NCBI GenBank assembly: GCA_032173965.1
Contig: CM063284.1
Coordinates: 100,254,410-100,318,409, forward strand
DNA length: 64,000 nt
Direction: 5' to 3'
DNA from: Sitta carolinensis
Taxonomy: Eukaryota; Chordata; Aves; Passeriformes; Sittidae
The notes under the pieces were generated by a model, which saw nothing but the letters and a program-made list of their open reading frames with translations, searched no databases and was not told the DNA's origin. The translations under genes and the position numbers were made by a program. Shown piece by piece: positions 9,260-20,899 of this stretch (its first letter is position 1; each line of letters begins with the position of its first letter).

Positions 9260-12200
9260 CTGAAACAATTAAGAAAGGAACAAAACACCAAAACAAAAAA
9301 CCAAACAAAACAAAACAAAAAAAAAACAAAACAAGAAAAGAAGAGAAAGGTAGTAAATACAAGGAGAACCAAAGGGGAGAAAAGACATGCTGGAAAAAAA
9401 AGGCTTTAGTATATCCATGCCAAAACCAATAGAACATAACAGCAGAAATCAAGGTTTGTAATTCAAAACAAGACAAATCTGGAAACGCTTCTTTAAAGCA
9501 AAATAATAGTTCTTCCACTGAAATTCATTGAAAATAATACCAGTCATAGTCCTAGTATACATTTTTACAAAAAAAAATTGATTGCTTTGGAAGTCAAAAG
9601 GGTGGTGTGGTACAGCTATTAACAGGCTTTCACTCTCCCAGAATTACTGTGATTTGCTAACAGCTTTCAGTAATGCCTTGTTTGTGACACAAAATATACA
9701 TTAAATTTTACCAAAGTACATTTTCTGCATATGCGTCTAATTCAGATTAACTTCACAGCATTTCTAGAATAGATGTAAAAACATCACTGTTAATTATTAA
9801 CATTAAGGATATACATTTACAGAGAATAACTACTTTGAATGAAATACAGTCTTTGTATTTATTTACATATTTCTGCAAAATCCTCAGTGTAAATTCAAGA
9901 TTCCTGGTGAATGCAAGATTCAGAATTATGCCACTTCATGTTATTTTGCTATTTTTATTAGAACTTACCCGTAACACTTGTGCATTTTAGTGTAACTGTG
10001 TTTTCTGTCTTGTTTACAATTCTGTGGACTTTCAATTATGGGACAACAAGCTGCATTTTGGTTTATATCTCTGTATGGCTAAAGTGTTTGCATTTTTCAA
10101 GGATACTATGTTTAGAAAATTTAAGTACTCCACATAATTGTAATTGTTACCATAGGAATGTACAAATATATAACAGAAAAAGTACTTCTTTTAGGATGAA
10201 GAAAGTATGACAGTACTTACAAAACATTTATTCGAAGTCATACTAAAGAATATAAATGAAGCAATACCAAAATACTAAAAGCCATCATCTGTACAATTGT
10301 CAAAACAGTTTTCTTACCCCTTTAGAATAGTTGCATATATTACAAAGCAGTTACAACCTTGTAATGTTTAGGAATCTTTGTAAAATACTGAACACTCTGA
10401 ATGCAAAACAAATTGGTTCTCAAAGCAATTTTAATGAAAGTTATTCTAATGGTCGTTTCCCTCCTCCCATCCCAATCAAGGACAAAAATTCTTGGTTTTA
10501 ATCATGAGCTATCTTTTAATTTTACAAGCTTTCAAAAATATGTTCTGATGGAAGTTTTGGGGTTTGGGTGGGTTGTTTACGTTTTTTTCCAAACAAGATG
10601 CCTCTCCAAATATTTTTCTATCAGGCGTTCCATCAGTATCAAACTGTGCAGGCTAGTACAAAAAACACACACAATGTGTTTTAAAAAGGCTTTCTGAACA
10701 TCATTGAGTAGTTAGCAGGCTGCTGGTGTCTTGGGAGAGGTCAAACGGCGCTGGGGAAGGGAAAAAGGAGTTCGTTTTCCATTCCTGTGTGCATGCAACA
10801 AGCAGCAAAACACCAAAGTTACTCCAGTTAGCTTGGTATCAGCTCTGCTTTCTGTTAAAAAGGACATAATACAAATGGAGAATGGAAATTGTATCATAAA
10901 TCTAGACACACAATTACATCAACATAATAATACACCCCTACTCGTTTATTTCCTAACAATCTACATCACATATTCTGAAATGTATTTTGAGTACAAATCC
11001 AGTTCTTATAATGTTTTCCAGATCTGCCTGTGCTATAGCTGTTTAAAGTGTTTAAATGTATAGACATGAAACACAGCATGTAGTCAGAGACAAAATAAAT
11101 TATGTGTAGGATACCAATTTAGTCAAATGTCAATGCATAAACCTTTATCAGCATGTTAACACTAACACAGAAGTCAGGACCGCACTTACACAATCCGGGC
11201 CAATATCATTACAAAAGAAAGCATGTAGTAAAGAGTTTATCTTTTATAATAAGGCTCAACCCTAGGACAAGACACCATATTCTGGAAATTGCAGAGCCAC
11301 TGATTTAATTCTGGAAACAACATTGTGTTATAAATCCTAGGCAAGAATAATTTATTCAAAACCAGAAGAAAACACCTTCCAAAATACAGAGCAATGAAGG
11401 GAATAGAAATAATGCTAAGAATTTCAGTTTCAAAATGGATTAGCACCAAGTTCAGGGACAGGAGAAGAGCCACCAATGGGGTGGGGACGGTTAGTCTTGG
11501 GAGAGGCACAGTTTTAGATAAGGAGATTGTGAAACCACACCCGATGCTGAAGAGCTGTAAAACAGCCTGCATTTCCCCACAGGAGCTACACAGCTCGGGA
11601 TAAACCATTTCCAAGGCAGGGCTGCATTTCATTTGCTACACTGCAAGTATAACCTGAAACCATGATCAACATCATTCTGATGCCCTTTGTTGTAGGGACC
11701 CAGCCCATCACCACCTCTTGGGAGTCTCATTTATCTTGTGATAATTTCCTCTATTATGAGGAAAATATGAAACCCATTCTCTGTTCAACAGGGTCAGGGA
11801 TCTTGAACTGCCATTCAGAATTGACTGCTAAAAGGGAAAGGAGGGACAGGCTGGTGCTACCCTCAGAAATCAAACTTTACAGATAAGCATTCCCAACTGA
11901 AAAAACCCCACATGAGTAGCTGCACTACTATGGATGGAAGGGGAAATTATCCCAAGGCATTTAAAACAAAGGTGGCCACAAAACTTGGAAACTGCTGCTA
12001 TAGAATCTGGACTCATCTGATCCTTACATAGGACTTACAATTCTGTAAAGCTGATTGTACACACTACACCATACAGATGCAAGACTTAGGGTATTTCTAC
12101 ACTTAAGTGTGCACAAATGAAAATGTTTTTTCAGAAGAAGCAATAAAATTTACCCACTAAACAGCAACTATTACAGAATAAAAACCTAACAGAGATTAAG

Positions 12201-15200
12201 GCAAATGATCTGCAATATGAATGCCATATGAGGAAAATTTTTAAAACCACAAAACTTTAATTCAATTGATGTTACACACATGCAAAAACGAAGTAAACTA
12301 ACACTAACATTTGATTATTGAAACCATATATTATGAAGCTTTTCTTCCTTCTCTTCTTCTACATTATGCCAGAGAAAAACAGATTTTTTTGCTGGTATTT
12401 TTACTTCACTTTTAAACATGTATCTAAAACAAAAGGGCAGTTACACACCAGTAGGATGAAGCTTCTCCTTTGAAACTATTTCAGAAACATTGTTTTTAAT
12501 AATATGGAAAGGACTAAAACCAAATATAGTTACTTATATTGCTTATTTATACAAACTGATTCAATGTGACTTACTGTTTTGTTCATTTTCCTCTTAACAC
12601 CGGCATAACAGACAAACCACAGAGCAAAACCAGAAGAGCTTATAGAAGTATTCATGCAATAAATGACATTGCACTTTAAAAACATGTAAAACAAATATGA
12701 GAGCTAACTGAAATTAAGAAGATTCAGAGAAAAGACTATTTACTAAAAAATCAGTCTCTACCTATTAACTTACCTGCTGGCAGATGATCCATTTAGTGAA
12801 TTCTGCAGACTTGTATTGGCTGAACCTAGAGAGGCATTAAAAATTCCCTGCTGAGAACTACCATTCACCGGACTCCCATTACCTTTCAGTATACCAGTAC
12901 ACTTCCAGTTGTCCATGTAATTAGCTGCAAACACAGATATAGAGAAACTGTTACTCTCTTCTGAAGCCCAGCTTTACTTACAAATATGTTTCAACCGCCC
13001 CATGCCTGGTGTGAATTAGAACGGAACTTCAACACCACTATATAAATTCCCAATAGTTGAGCATCTGGCCCTTTAGCTGCCTGATACTCTCTGCCTGTCC
13101 TTAAAACTCAGTTTCCACTATGTAAGGTAACTGCCAGTGGGGTTTTGTTGTAGGGATTTTGATTTGTGTTTTTGTTTTGTTCGGTTCATAGAGGGCGGGT
13201 GCATGTACTTGCTCGTTTGTTTTCTTTAAAAAATGTAAACAGAAAAAAGCCATTTGCCTGGACTTTGTGACTGAATGTAGATTTTCCAGGTTTAAAAGCA
13301 GGAAAAGATCTATCTTACTTTTTAAAATTACAGCTTTATTATGTAGCTCTAGTCTGGTGAAACAATTTCAGGGTACAGTAACAACTACTCACAGCAGCCT
13401 AAATCATGCAAGTATTCTGGCACAGAAAGTTATATCTGAGTTCTGTTTTTCTTAAACATTAACAGAAATATAGAAAAAATATCTATCTTTCACAAATCTG
13501 AAACGGACACTCACTCCAAAATTGTGTTTAGAGTAAAATTTCTCAAGTACATTCAGCAGACTACAAAGTTAATGTGTTTCAGGTGGGTGACCTTACCCTT
13601 CCAGAGCCTAACACAGCCATCATCACCAGAGGAGGCAAGCACTGTGCCTGTAATATTCCAGCTCACTCGCCACACCTGGGAGTTATGATTATCAAATTGT
13701 GCCACAATATGGATTTCAAATTTTGTTAATCCTCCTGATGAAGTCAATTCTTTCCTGTTTAAGAGAAAAGTGACAGTTCTGCAGACAACTGTTCAAAGGT
13801 CTGGGCTTGAACATAATGTCAGTGAGAACTACATCTTTCCAATAACAACTGTTATTAGATTAGGCATTCAGACAAAATTATAGACTTGCTCACAATCTTG
13901 TCACCTTAAAAATCAGTTGTTAAAAACAATCCTGCATACATTGTTATTACTTCTGCTTTGCAGAGACTATTTGAACAAGATTGTATAGTATGCATCACAT
14001 CACACCAAACCATCCTCCTCTTCAGCTCACCTTAGAGGTTTGAGTGTGAAAATTCGTACGTCTTTGGTTGCTACAGCCAAGATGTGGAAGGATCTTCCCA
14101 GATTTGGAGCAAATGCAATATCATGTACAGGATCTGTGACTGTCATCAGAGCTTCTGCTTTTGCATATTTCCTGTACAGTGCAAGAAATTAACCTTTAAT
14201 GCCATGAAAATTTCCAGTGATGCAAATTATATAAACTAGATGTAGTGGAAATGGGAAAAAGGGTTAAGTATGCATGATAAGACTCACAAAAATAAAAGTA
14301 TTTTTAACATAAATTTAAGCAATAATTTCAAGCACATTTAGTCAGAAATTTAATCTATCAGATACAGTAGCCATTAAGTACAGTATGCTACAGTAGTGTA
14401 AGTCATACAACAAAGCAAGAATTGCAGTGCAAAGTGCATTTTTGTCTACAATTGGAAAAGGGAAATAAAAAGAAATATTCCATTCACAAATATAAAGGGA
14501 ATTTGCATCTTGGTGACTTACTACATCTTCCACGCTTTTAAGCAGGCCACTGCCTGCCTCCCCTGCTGTATGATAAACACATATTCCATTTTCTTAATAA
14601 GTTATAGTAACTTTATTGTTAATGCATGGAGAGCATTGCCTGAAGCTGGGCATAAAATCCACAGAACACTCTGGCTCCTTTCCCACATTGATCACTCCCA
14701 ATCAAACACAATTCCTCTGTTATCATTTAATCGGAAGTGGTGGTGCACAATCTTACTAGCCTTTTCTGATTCTGTGAACTCTTGACTGTACAACCTGAAC
14801 TTCAACAGACCATGAGCAACTCACAGTGCTTTCTGTCATTAGAATCATGCCTTTAAAATCATTGTAAGGTGGCTTTGAACAAAACAGTGCCTGGTGCAAT
14901 ACAATTAAAATTTTGACTGTTATCTCCTTGTGCAAAATTAAACGTATAATTTAGGAGACACAGAAACAACTCTCCCTTTAAAATGCTGGTAAGAACCCTG
15001 CCATTCCTGCACAGAGAATATAATTATCAGTATAATTTCTGTTAACATCAGTTACCATTCTGAGGTCAATGGATCAGAGACAAAATTAAGGTATTATTAC
15101 TTACTACTCCACTCCACATCTAATGATACGAATAAAAGGCCATATATTATAAACAACTTCATAATCCCACAAATGTTATATATTGTTATTTAACATACCT

Positions 15201-18200
15201 GGTATTTTCGTTATATTCATAAATTTGAACCTTAGCCAGTATATTTGGACTGTTGTCATCACTTCCTACAGCTATCATCGGAGAATGTGCTCGAGAGCTA
15301 AAAGGTGAAAACAAATACTGTTTTATCTACATATTTTATATATATATATATATATATAATATTTATATATAATATTTCCCATAGAAAGTACACCAAGCCA
15401 TTTGTTAAATTTCAAACACATAGAGAAAACAAAACAACATCACGAAATATCACAAGAAAAAAATCACAAAGAAACAGGAGTCAAATGCTATTCACAGTTC
15501 CACTATCTTCACTCTGTTGTTTTGAAAGCCCACTTTATACACTCACTAAGATGCAATCATTAGACAACATTATTTAGCAATTCAAAACGATGTACTGAGA
15601 GAAGAATTGTCTTTCTATAATAGACTGCAGCTGCAGTCTCATATTTGCCACAAGTCTCATGGCAGAGTCTTCATTCCTTGCAGTGCTTTTAATGATTGAT
15701 TTCATGATATTTCATTCAAGTCTTGGAAGATAAATCACGCAAGCTAAATGTAGATGAATTCTAGTTTTTAAACCAACTTTTATCCTATCCCATGCATCAA
15801 AGTGAATGCCTGTACTCTGAACCTTCAGCACAGTTTACTGCTAATGAATAGAAGAGTAACTGGCTCAGCAAGACACAACACTGTGTCCACAGGGAAAGCC
15901 ATTAAGCGCTTCTGGACAAACAGAAATCAAAGCAGTTCAGCTCTGAATGGCTTTTCCCTTCTGGTTACAGTCATAAAGCAAATGGTTTAGTAACATACCT
16001 TGAAGGATTCCAAGAAATACAGCTGCAGCTGAGCTTACACGAGATTTCATGCTGCAGTGACCACTGACTGAGATTCATCACATCTGGAGCTTCATAGATC
16101 CTTACAACTCCATCTGCTGAACAGGTTGCTAACATAAGACCCATGTGCTTGGGAGCAAACTTCACGTCAGTAACCGATGTCCTGCTGTCCACTAGAGTGG
16201 TCCTCTTGACCTGCAAAGACATTTCCATCAAAAATTTATTCCCTAAGGAAGGCTATACAAAGTCAGACAACACCATTTCATAGGATTGCTTACATCTTCC
16301 AACAAAAAAATTTCCCCCCCCAAATTTTCTATATTTTGAAAGATGAGCAAGAACAGCCAGTGTTGCTTCAAGTGTTCTCTTGTCAAAGAAAAACCCAATT
16401 TTAACTTTACTGTAGGTGAGAATTCATGTCTGCAACTTGTTTGCCAGGGAACATCTTATTACGAAACACCGATAATAGTGACACTAATTGGCCTGAATGT
16501 AGCCAGTTGGCTGTTTTCCTCAAATGTTTTAAAAATACTTACTTTTTGTTGCAATGTTGCCACAAATGAACAAAACATAGCCATAATCAGAAATTTTATA
16601 GCTATAGAAAAGAAGTCTCACCCAGTGACTCTGGCCTCGGAGTTTGTCATTGGACTCTCCCACTATTTCTTCCCATACAGCTGCTGTTCTATCAAAGGAG
16701 CAGGACGCCAGGACCTGCCCAAATTCAGGATGGGCCCATGTCACACGCCACACTGATCCACTATGTGTCTGCAAGATAACATCAAAACACTGTAGAGAAG
16801 CAAACTTACTCTGACAGGCCAAAGAACCATCTATTTTCATGACTTTCTGAAGAAGAGAATTCTAGGAAGTAGTAATAACAACTGTTCCTTTGAAATCTAT
16901 GTTCTTTTATACAAGGTTACATAGCAGCTGTTGCAGTTCTTCATTCCACACAGCACTGCCAAGTTGTTGCTCTTAGTGTTCAAAATGTAATTATTACAAG
17001 TGTATTTCAAGGCGTTATTTCTTACTACTTTAGGTTCCAAACTATGATTCTGCCTTGATGCAAAAAGTACAGTTCTGTTCTCAATCAAATTTCGGCCATT
17101 ACCACGTTCACTTCTAGCTTGCCTGTACTTTTCAAAAGTACTTGCAGAGCATTATTAATCTTCTTTTTAATATGAAGCTCCTCTTTCACACCTAGTCAAC
17201 ATTCCTGTCTTAGAGGAGGGGAATTCAAAAGCCACCCTTGCATTGCCATTTACAGGGATGAATGCATTGTGGTCCTATTAAATATAGGTTTAAGAACAAT
17301 TTAGAAGCTGAATGCACTATTTATCCAGATGAAACAGAGCCTCTATATGACGCAGTTCTCAGAAAGGTCTTGGACAACAAAAAGCAGAGGTCAGATGTTG
17401 TAACATTTCATAGCCAGACATCTTCCTTTCAATTCTTCCCCCTTTTATTTTTTTAAAGTCTTACTATATGCAAAAGGTAGTATTCAATTAAAAATTAAGG
17501 TAGTTCTCTGCTCCCTGAACACCAGTCACTGATAATGTTTACTGATACTAGTCTGCCAACATAGCCAGGCACTAACAAGAGCAGACTGCATGTTAGCCTC
17601 TGCTTTAAGTGAGAGGCACTAGATATGTTTTATAAAAGCAAATAAAAGTATTTTATACAAGACATACAGAATCTACATGAAACCAAAAATATTTCTATTC
17701 TAAAATTCAGCAGAAATGAAGCATCTTTCTACAAAAACAAAGGAGAAATGATGGTTATGTCTGTGTAATGTTTATAAATACAAACCTTCCAGCTGGCAGT
17801 GCAATGCCAATCTCCATTTTCACTTTTGTCCCAGACCTATTGAAAAATCAAAATACAATCATACAATTTGTAAATAAAGCTTACTGACTAGTACTTTAAA
17901 GACACAGCCATTTATATATATATATAATAAAAATAAACAAAAATATAGACACTCACCCCCACTAAACATTTTCACTTAGGACATTGTACCAGGTTCAGTA
18001 CACAATTGCACTTCACTCAACCATGAAATATCCTTATTACAAGTAGGGAGAAGAGGCACTGCCTGCTAAACCCACTACTGTATGACTTCTATCTCTTTTT
18101 AAACAGTAAATTACAAAGAAGAGAAATTATTACGATTTCCAATACTTCACTCACTTTGTTCCACCAGTACACTGTTCTGTTTTATTCTAGAGCCCCCAAC

Positions 18201-19659
18201 ATTCCCACGTCAGCTCTGGTTGCAAAAACCTAATGCAGCTCCCAGCACTCATCCCAAAAGCAGAGCAGGACAGCAAAATATACATCAGGGTAGCAGGGGA
18301 ACAGATCTTTTTTCTTTTATGAGATTTCTGCCTTGATTTATAACCACATGCAAGTCACTGAGCCTTCTCTTCTCTTGATTTCCCATACATCTTTATACAT
18401 ATGAGTTTTTTACTGAAAAATTATGTAGAAAGTCATGAACATAAGCAAATGAAAGACACCACCTGATTGAAAGACACTCCTGTTTGTCACTCATTCACTT
18501 TAAAGCTGTACTGAAAGTAATCTCAGGTCTGCCACTGGATCTCTAACAGCCTGGGTCATGTTGTCCCTCTGGTTGGAGGAAAACTTCTGAAGTCTTACCA
18601 AGGACTCAGTTACAACTCAAAAGTAACATTACAATGCTAAAGAACATTGTTTCTTGTTCAACCCACCTCCTGGCATCTTTCTTAAGAATTGCACACTCTA
18701 CAAACCAAAGATCTCCATGGCTTTGGCTTACTTTCTGGGGGAACCATTTCACTGTGGTTGGTTATCTGCTTTTTAGCCTATGGCCAGGGAGAAGGGGCTG
18801 CTTCCTGGCTCGTAAGCCTAATCTACATATGATACAGCCTTCTACGAAAATAAGCGACTTTCTCAACCATTTATCCGGACTTAATAACAAACACGACTGC
18901 TCTCTGCAAAACAGATTTCTTAAACCTATCCAGATGACTCCCGAATATTTGCCCATCCTCTCACTATGCACAAAAAGGGAACAAAGCAAACAACTTTTCG
19001 TTTAAATAAATATAAAATTATAGTTTATTTCCTCCAGAAAAATGTAAAAATTAAGGCTTCTAGTATGCTACGCTTTCCCCAGTCAGCCAAGGCACACACG
19101 GAACACTCCGGCTTTTTGCTTACTGGCACTTCACCTTCTTCCCATAATAAATACAGAGCGTCGTCACTACACTACGAAACAGTAGTTTCTTTCGTGAGTA
19201 TTCTGTAATAAACACAGATTTTCAGCTGAATAAACAAAACAAGCGGCATGGCTACAGGCACAGCAGTCGGGAATGTTTTCCCTGCCGCAGCACTGGGTCG
19301 GAAGTGGAGTTCCCGTGTTTACACGCGTTAGCGCACACACATACACAAACACAAACACAAACACAGCGTGCCTGGTGTGCGAAGCCTGCCGCCTCCACGG
19401 CCCGGCCCCGCACGGGCACCTCGCCGGGCCCGAGCCCTCGGCAGCGCCCCGGCCCGGCCCGGCCCGCAGCCCGGTAGGCCGCGCACGCCCACTGCGTAGT
19501 AGTGCCGCGACACTGGCCCAGCAGCAGGCCCGGCGGCTCCTCGCCCACCTTGACGCTCTGGTCGCTGGAGCAGGTGGCCATGCGGCGCCCGTGGAAGTCG
19601 AAGGACACATCGTGGATGAGGTCGCGGTGATCCGCGGCGATGCTGCGCGCCACGAACAT
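9070..19659 (-). CDS. SEH1L: SEH1L nucleoporin SEH1 (complete, 9 coding exons, 419 aa)
   Basis: SEH1 is a WD40 beta-propeller subunit of the nuclear pore Y (Nup107-160) complex, where it pairs with Nup85. It is also in GATOR2, where it pairs with MIOS in amino-acid signalling to mTORC1; the Y complex also acts at mitotic kinetochores. Coding exons on the minus strand: 19549-19659, 17786-17836, 16622-16768, 15999-16210, 15199-15297, 14031-14171, 13597-13754, 12774-12924, 9070-9259. Lengths sum to 1,260 nt (419 codons plus stop) and all phases agree. WD repeats span about residues 10-315, with [22 protein letters not shown] and VRLWK as strand ends. The tail ends [10 protein letters not shown], matching the long human isoform of 421 aa. 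Similarity to human is near-identical in the propeller. Confidence 0.98.
12774..12924 (-). CDS. SEH1L: SEH1L coding exon 8
   Basis: 151 nt encode [20 protein letters not shown] through [10 protein letters not shown]. Acceptor tttgcag, donor AG|gtaagt. The middle ([13 protein letters not shown]) differs from human (GTSNPSLGSTIPS), so the linker after the propeller is less constrained. Confidence 0.96.
13597..13754 (-). CDS. SEH1L: SEH1L coding exon 7
   Basis: 158 nt encode [20 protein letters not shown], then [20 protein letters not shown] and [12 protein letters not shown]. The donor is AAGG|gtaagg. This is the last canonical WD blade and is almost identical to human. Confidence 0.97.
14031..14171 (-). 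CDS. SEH1L: SEH1L coding exon 6
   Basis: 141 nt in phase 2 encode [20 protein letters not shown], then [20 protein letters not shown] through KPLR. Acceptor ctgtacag, donor AG|gtgagc. This is the fifth propeller blade. Confidence 0.96.
15199..15297 (-). CDS. SEH1L: SEH1L coding exon 5
   Basis: 99 nt in phase 2 encode [14 protein letters not shown] through [11 protein letters not shown]. Human has SSPNAMAKVQIFEYNENTR where this has [20 protein letters not shown] (TA)n tract lies about 40 bp upstream of its acceptor. Confidence 0.96.
15333..15375. repeat. TA-rich microsatellite
   Basis: An alternating TA tract with a second short imperfect copy, in SEH1L intron 4. It lies just upstream (transcript sense) of the exon 5 acceptor. 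Confidence 0.9.
15999..16210 (-). CDS. SEH1L: SEH1L coding exon 4
   Basis: 212 nt encode [20 protein letters not shown] through CSCISWNPS, ending in the middle of a Ser codon at AG|gtatgt. It contains blade 3, with the WD-like strand VRIYEAP. Confidence 0.97.
16622..16768 (-). CDS. SEH1L: SEH1L coding exon 3
   Basis: 147 nt in phase 0 encode [20 protein letters not shown], then [14 protein letters not shown] through GQSHW. Acceptor ttgcag, donor TGG|gtgaga. This is blade 2 and is almost identical to human. Confidence 0.97.
17786..17836 (-). CDS. SEH1L: SEH1L coding exon 2
   Basis: Acceptor tcaatag and donor AAG|gtttgt enclose 51 nt encoding [17 protein letters not shown]. The exon is in phase 0 at both ends, so skipping it would keep frame but delete part of the first propeller blade. 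Confidence 0.96.
17837..19548 (-). other. SEH1L: SEH1L intron 1
   Basis: A 1,712-bp intron with GT-AG boundaries. Its 5' part is CpG-rich and contains an A/C-rich stretch (19331-19366). The rest is AT-rich with a short TA tract near 17915-17930. No coding or repeat feature is evident. Confidence 0.75.
19549..19659 (-). CDS. SEH1L: SEH1L coding exon 1
   Basis: Start ATG at 19659-19657 with G at -3. It encodes [20 protein letters not shown] through SSDQSVK (37 codons), ending AAG|gtgggc. It lies inside the CpG island. Human has Lys where this has Arg at residue 12. Confidence 0.97.
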
Positions 19660-19810
19660 CCCGCCGCGGCCGCCACGCGCGCGCGCGCACGCCTCACGCG
19701 CCGGGGCGGGGCGGGGCGGGGCGGCGGCCGCGCGCGCAGGGGGCTGCTCCGCGCGTGCGCGCTCCTTCCCACCGCCGGGAAGCGCGGGAAAGGGCGGGGC
19801 CGGGCCGGGC

Positions 19811-19846
19811 CGGGAACGGGAACGGGAACGGGAACGGGAACGGGAG
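19811..19846. repeat. GGGAAC hexamer tandem repeat
   Basis: Five exact cgggaa units (19811-19840) are followed by one cgggag unit and flanked by ccggg units. The other strand reads TTCCCG repeated, which resembles half of an E2F site in each unit. It lies about 150-190 bp upstream of the SEH1L start codon. Confidence 0.95.
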
Positions 19847-19944
19847 CGGGATCGGCCGCTGCGGACCGGGCGGTGCGGCGAGGCGAGTTATCCCGCTGCC
19901 GCATCTCACTGCTACGTGTACCCTCGTGTAGCGGCGGGACAAGA

Positions 19945-20165
19945 GGGTATAAGCTGAAGCTGCACTAGGGGAGGTTTAGGTTGAACATTAGGATGGATTT
20001 CTTCTCAGGAAAGGTTATTAGATACTGCAGTGGGCTGTCCAGAGGGATGGTGGAGTCACCGTCCCTGGAGGTGTTTAAGGAAGGACTGGACGTGGCACTG
20101 GGTGACATGGTGGTGTTCGGTCTCGGTTCGGACTCGATGATGCCGGAGGCCTTTTCCGACCGAAC
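19945..20165 (+). mobile_element. CR1 LINE 3' fragment
   Basis: It contains the CR1 sense motifs gcactaggggaggtttaggt, ggtggagtcaccgtccctgg, aggtgtttaaggaaggactg and gactcgatgatgccggagg. It is 5'-truncated and antisense to SEH1L, immediately upstream of the SEH1L CpG island. A further CpG-rich stretch (20170-20280) follows it. Confidence 0.9.
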
Positions 20166-20504
20166 TGGTTCCGGGGTTCTGTGTGGTTACCAGCCCGGGG
20201 CGCTCGGGCTGCGCGCACAGCGCCGTGTGTGCGGCGCCCTTGGAGCGCGCCGAAATCGCATTCCATAGCGGATCCGAAAAGCCGCGGGGGTCGCTGTGAT
20301 AATGCAGATCAATAAACAAACCGCGCGGCGCTGAGTGATGGTGTGCGTTTGCTTCGTTAATGATTTAACGTATTAATGAGCCCTGTCAGATGAGCCTTGT
20401 GGTACGAAAGAATGTGAGACCTGCTTTAGTGTCGGGGAAGGATTTGGGAGGATGAAGTGCGTGACCGACAGTGCAGACGGGAGGAATCCACGGACAGGTT
20501 AGGA

Positions 20505-20890
20505 AACTCCTATGAGGAAAAGCTAAGAACATTGAGATTGTTCAGTCTGTAGAAGAGATGGTTTAGGGGTCACCTAACTGTGGCCTTCTAGTACCTGCAG
20601 GGAGCCTGTGAGAAAGATGAAGGGACACTTTTTACTAGGGTGTGTAGTGACAGAACAAGGGGGAATGGATTCAAACTGAGAACAGGTTTAGATTAGGTAT
20701 CAGGAATAAATTCTTTACCGTGAGGGTGATGAAGCACTGGAACAGGATACTCAGGGCAGCTGTGGATTACCCATCCCTGGAACTGTTCAAGACCAGGCTG
20801 GATGGGGCTTCGAGCAACCGGGTGTAGGACAGATGTCCCTGTCCATGGCAGGCGGGTTGGAAGTAGATGGTCTTTAAGGTCCTAGCCAAG
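20505..20890 (+). mobile_element. CR1 LINE fragment (diverged)
   Basis: CR1-like sense motifs occur in order: tcagtctgtagaagagatgg, ggccttctagtacctgcagg, gaagcactggaacagg, ccatccctggaactgttcaa, gaccaggctggatggggctt and a terminal ggtctttaaggtc. It differs in sequence from the neighbouring fragment at 19945-20165, so it is likely another CR1 subfamily. Confidence 0.85.
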
Positions 20891-20899
20891 GATTCAAAG

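Larger units (their letters stand above)
9260..17785 (-). other. SEH1L: SEH1L introns 2-8
   Basis: Introns are 16769-17785, 16211-16621, 15298-15998, 14172-15198, 13755-14030, 12925-13596 and 9260-12773. All obey GT-AG. They are AT-rich, with an A-rich tract at 9290-9350 and a (TA)n tract at 15333-15375. A GC-richer patch at 11390-11870 shows no repeat or coding signature that I recognise. No nested gene is supported. Confidence 0.75.
19380..19960 (-). promoter_or_regulatory. SEH1L: SEH1L CpG-island promoter
   Basis: A CpG-dense block spans exon 1 and its upstream side. It carries a perfect NRF1 consensus in reverse (CGCGCGTGCGCG, 19750-19761), GC boxes (ggggcggggcggggcgg near 19704-19720) and a hexamer repeat at 19811-19840. 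The ATG is at 19659, so the TSS is probably within 19665-19800 (inference). Confidence 0.83.

Noticed and set aside
19167..19968. Long open frames on both strands across the SEH1L promoter
   Set aside because: They overlap the GC-rich island in frames other than SEH1L exon 1; Arg/Pro/Gly-rich with no family match.
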